DNA of 16,141 bases from JAQAZP01 sp032127265 (GTDB taxonomy: Bacteria; Acidobacteriota; JAQAZP01). The notes beneath the pieces are model-generated. The model was not told the DNA's origin. It searched no databases and was given only the letters and a program-made list of their open reading frames with translations. Below are positions 14,126 to 16,141 of this stretch, one piece after another. Where the stretch lies: assembly GCA_032127265.1 (NCBI GenBank), contig JAQAZP010000016.1, positions 1-16,141 of the forward strand, read 5' to 3'. Each line of letters opens with the position of its first letter. The first letter of the stretch is position 1. A program made the translations under genes and the position numbers.

Positions 14126-14983
14126 ATGAGTAAGAACAAGACGATCCTCAACATCACCGAGTATCTCAAGGGTTTGCACTTTCGAGTCCTTGCGCGCAAC
14201 ATCAGCAGGAACCGGTACACGAACTCACCCCCGAGCCCGCAGAACGCCATCAACATCTTCTATGGCGACTGGATTTCGAAGTTCCCCGATTCCCTTGGCG
14301 CAACTGATGCCGGTCAGATCGAGCTCTTCTGCGACGAGAGGATCAACTGGTTTATCAATGAAACAGGAGGCGTTGAAGGGAAGTCGGTTCTCGAGCTCGG
14401 CCCCCTGGAAGGGATGCATTCGTATCTCCTGGAATCAAACGGAGCAAAAAGCATCACCGCCGTTGAGTCCGACACGAAAGCGTTCCTCAAATGCCTGGTC
14501 ACCAAAGAATTGCTCGATCTGAGTCACGTCCGTTTCCTCTGCGGCGACTTTATCGAATACCTTCGCGACGAACAGTCCCCCCGATTCGATGCCTGCATTG
14601 CGAGCGGGGTTCTCTACCACATGCTCAATCCCGCTGAACTGATTTCACTGATATCGAAGCATTGCGATCAGTATCTATTCCTCTGGACTCACTACTACGA
14701 CGCGGAGATTATCAAGGCCAACCAACAGCTGTCGCGCCGGTTCTCAAAGCCCGCCGCTGCCGAATATCAAGGTTTCGAATACTCGATCTGCACACGGAAT
14801 TATCTGGAATCGGTGGGTTCGGCCACCTTTTGCGGATCGAGCGGGACGAAGAGCAGCTGGATGACCAAGGACGATCTTGTCCGTTGTTTGAAATACTTCG
14901 GTTTTGACATATTCCGGGTCTGGTTCGATGAGCCCCTTCACGAAAACGGCCCGTCAATCGCAATCATCGCGTCGCGTGTGTGA
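14126..14983 (+). CDS. Class I SAM-dependent methyltransferase (285 aa)
   Basis: VLELGPLEGMHSYLLE (residues 88-103) is SAM motif I with the E-x-G-P-x-x-G variant. ITAVESDTKAF (110-120) carries the acidic motif II residue, FLCGDFIEYL (137-146) is motif III, and DACIASGVLYHMLNPAELI (155-173) resembles the GVLYH motif of CmoB/DUF1698-type and sugar-linked methyltransferases. The first 60 residues and the C-terminal region (about 185-285, FLWTHYYDAE...) are specific to the subfamily and may bind the acceptor. The ATG at 14126 is the best start, though the ribosome-binding site is weak. The frame is open back to 14015, where translation would enter the divergent gene's leader. Codon use looks less GC-biased than in neighbouring genes, which may indicate transfer. 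Acceptor unknown. Confidence 0.83.
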   Translation: MSKNKTILNITEYLKGLHFRVLARNISRNRYTNSPPSPQNAINIFYGDWISKFPDSLGATDAGQIELFCDERINWFINETGGVEGKSVLELGPLEGMHSYLLESNGAKSITAVESDTKAFLKCLVTKELLDLSHVRFLCGDFIEYLRDEQSPRFDACIASGVLYHMLNPAELISLISKHCDQYLFLWTHYYDAEIIKANQQLSRRFSKPAAAEYQGFEYSICTRNYLESVGSATFCGSSGTKSSWMTKDDLVRCLKYFGFDIFRVWFDEPLHENGPSIAIIASRV

Positions 14984-15081
14984 TGTGTCCAATCCAGAGC
15001 GCAGCGTGGGGTGAGGAGAAACCGATCAACACCACAGCGGCGAACCCCTCCCCGACCTGGAGCCCCACGGGGACTGATGGG

Positions 15082-15558
15082 TTATTTGGCAAAGGCGATG
15101 AACGACTGCTGGTCCTTCGCCACCGGCCCGCCCATCACCTCGGCCACCGTGCCGCCAAACATCCTGCCCAGCAGACCGGCGTTCATGCTGCCGATGTATG
15201 TCTTGCCGTCACTCTTCTGGTAGACGCTGATGGTGCAGGGCATGAAGACAGACACCTTCTTGTTCCCATCCTCGTTGAGGATCTTGAAGGCGTGGTTGGC
15301 CTGGCAGAGATTGACCAGCACCACCGGGAGAAGTTCGCCGCCGCCATGCTTCTTCACCGACTTGTGCAGCTTCTTCACATCGGAAACCACCCAGCCCTGG
15401 GCCTCAGCGTTGTCGCTGATCCGCTCAACTGTTTCTTCAACGCCGAAGGGACTCTGGCGCTCCTCGAGCATCATCCCCGGCATCACGTTCCAGCCAATGA
15501 ATCCGGCCAGGGCCATACCGGCTATCAAACCAATAAAGAGGCTGATCACGATTTTCAT
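15082..15558 (-). CDS. Membrane-anchored DUF302 protein (158 aa)
   Basis: One N-terminal helix (about residues 3-25, IVISLFIGLIAGMALAGFIGWNV) anchors a DUF302 domain (about residues 35-158). Diagnostic features are SPFGVEETVERISDNAEAQGWVVSDVKKLHKSV, LVNLCQANHAFKIL with C85, and VSVFMPCTISVYQKSDGKTYIGSMNAGLLG with C108 in the conserved MPC-I-VY segment. The domain fold is alpha/beta; no biochemical function is agreed for the family, and some members sit near sulfur or redox genes. GGGAG lies 10 nt before the ATG. The gene converges on the upstream methyltransferase gene with no clear terminator between them. Confidence 0.88.
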   Translation of the reverse strand: MKIVISLFIGLIAGMALAGFIGWNVMPGMMLEERQSPFGVEETVERISDNAEAQGWVVSDVKKLHKSVKKHGGGELLPVVLVNLCQANHAFKILNEDGNKKVSVFMPCTISVYQKSDGKTYIGSMNAGLLGRMFGGTVAEVMGGPVAKDQQSFIAFAK

Positions 15559-15632
15559 TTGTTTTGCTTCTCCCTGTAAAACGGCTCAGGCCATACCGGC
15601 CAGGATTCAGTTCTCTGGTCTCTTTACTGCGG

Positions 15633-15641
15633 TGATATAAT
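15633..15641 (+). promoter_or_regulatory. Extended -10 promoter for the 97-residue membrane protein
   Basis: TGATATAAT combines the TG extension with a perfect TATAAT hexamer (15636-15641). No good -35 is present at 17 nt, as is usual for extended -10 promoters. The start codon is 45 bp downstream. Confidence 0.6.
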
Positions 15642-15685
15642 ATTAATACGTCCTGCGATCTTCATGGTAGCGTTCCTGGTGAGCA

Positions 15686-15979
15686 ATGAACACATTCATG
15701 ACCATCATGTCGTTGATATTGCTCGCAGTCATGTCCTGGCTCGCCGGTTATGCCGTATGTCTCACGATCCTGTCACTCACCAGGTGGTCCACAAGGCTTG
15801 ATATCGAAGAGCGTTTCCCTTGGCGAAGGTCCAGGAAAATCAATCGCACGATATCAACCGTTGTCGGGCTGATCGTTGCCGGCATCGTGATGTTTACCTG
15901 CACGCCGGCAACGCTGCGATCCCTCCAGCCGGCGCCTCCCCAGGTTGATCTGCCTTCGCCTGTCGGCGTGGAACAGTAG
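15686..15979 (+). CDS. Small two-helix membrane protein (97 aa)
   Basis: Two hydrophobic segments (about residues 5-31, MTIMSLILLAVMSWLAGYAVCLTILSL, and about 55-72, ISTVVGLIVAGIVMFTC) flank a basic cytoplasmic-type loop (RWSTRLDIEERFPWRRSRKINR). A Pro-rich tail of about 25 residues follows. Both termini would lie on the same side of the membrane, probably outside. GGTGAG lies 5 nt before the ATG, and an extended -10 promoter is 45 bp upstream. I do not recognise a family. The next gene starts 57 nt later and also encodes a membrane protein, so the two may be co-transcribed. Confidence 0.62.
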   Translation: MNTFMTIMSLILLAVMSWLAGYAVCLTILSLTRWSTRLDIEERFPWRRSRKINRTISTVVGLIVAGIVMFTCTPATLRSLQPAPPQVDLPSPVGVEQ

Positions 15980-16036
15980 ATCGAGGAGTGTATTCAAGCA
16001 GGGTGATGGCAATAGCGTAAGCGGCATGGGGGAGGA

Positions 16037-16141
16037 ATGATCCAGCACATTCTACTGGTCGTCATCGCGCTCTTTCCAATCTCAGAAATTGCGCTGGCCT
16101 TGATCAAGCGGGCTCGCCGCCGATCAGCCCTGAGCGACTCC
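16037..16141 (+). CDS. N-terminus of a membrane protein, cut by the window edge
   Basis: Thirty-five codons are visible: one hydrophobic helix (MIQHILLVVIALFPISEIALALI) followed by a basic KRARRRS stretch. The only ATG in frame after the TAG at 16013-16015 is at 16037. Its purine-rich GGGGGAGG lies unusually close (about 1-2 nt), so the true start may differ. The pattern ALFPISEIALALIKRA faintly recalls a membrane segment of cyclic beta-1,2-glucan synthase-type proteins, but this is too short to rely on. Confidence 0.4.
   Translation, partial: MIQHILLVVIALFPISEIALALIKRARRRSALSDS

Noticed and set aside
15509..15603. GGCCATACCGGC-like motif occurring twice near the DUF302 start
   Set aside because: Only about 10 bp match, one copy is coding, and no symmetry or spacing suggests a site.

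Overview
The window is a GC-rich bacterial chromosomal segment that is AT-rich only in the regulatory gaps. Shine-Dalgarno sites are strong and there are several secreted or membrane proteins. A UGA-decoded selenoprotein, a YtrA-type GntR regulator, a slipin and a DUF302 protein would fit a Desulfobacterota/Desulfuromonas-like or related proteobacterium. The taxonomic guess is an inference, not a demonstration. I see no rRNA, tRNA, CRISPR array or complete transposase gene.

Layout. 1-1035 (minus): the first 345 residues of a secreted subtilisin-like (S8) protease, cut by the window edge. 1036-1443: AT-rich intergenic DNA with a promoter at its right end. 1444-2955 (plus): a 61-residue membrane peptide, then two tandem secreted, low-complexity, highly charged proteins that share a signal peptide; the latter two are each followed by an intrinsic terminator. 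3034-3126: a perfect 35-bp inverted repeat forming a MITE/REP-like hairpin. 3136-6755 (plus): a GntR/YtrA regulator, a four-helix-anchored SPFH (slipin) protein and a large membrane-anchored protein, probably one autoregulated operon. 6780-8875 (plus): a two-helix membrane peptide, a small alpha/beta protein, a DUF1295-family membrane protein and an ETFB-lysine-methyltransferase-like enzyme. 8931-11718 (minus): a PerR/Fur-type regulator followed by the catalase-peroxidase KatG. 12060-13430 (plus): a lipoprotein with a helical repeat region and a C-terminal thioredoxin domain whose active site reads U-G-G-C, the U encoded by an in-frame TGA. 13515-13988 (minus): a small secreted protein. 14126-14983 (plus): a class I methyltransferase. 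15082-15558 (minus): an anchored DUF302 protein. 15686-15979 and 16037-end (plus): a small membrane protein and the start of another.

The two most notable observations are linked by position. First, 12060-13430 is one selenoprotein gene that conventional gene calling would split into a truncated lipoprotein and a fragment; a bacterial SECIS-like hairpin lies just 3' of the TGA. Second, the perR-katG pair sits exactly between two 51-bp direct repeats (50/51 identical). Both carry the 3' end and stop codon of the neighbouring methyltransferase gene, a footprint of insertion of this peroxide-defence pair between the methyltransferase and selenoprotein genes. The stretch 8931-13430 therefore holds a cytoplasmic peroxide sensor and scavenger beside an envelope-facing selenium redox protein. 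A shared role in oxidative stress is plausible but inferred from position only.
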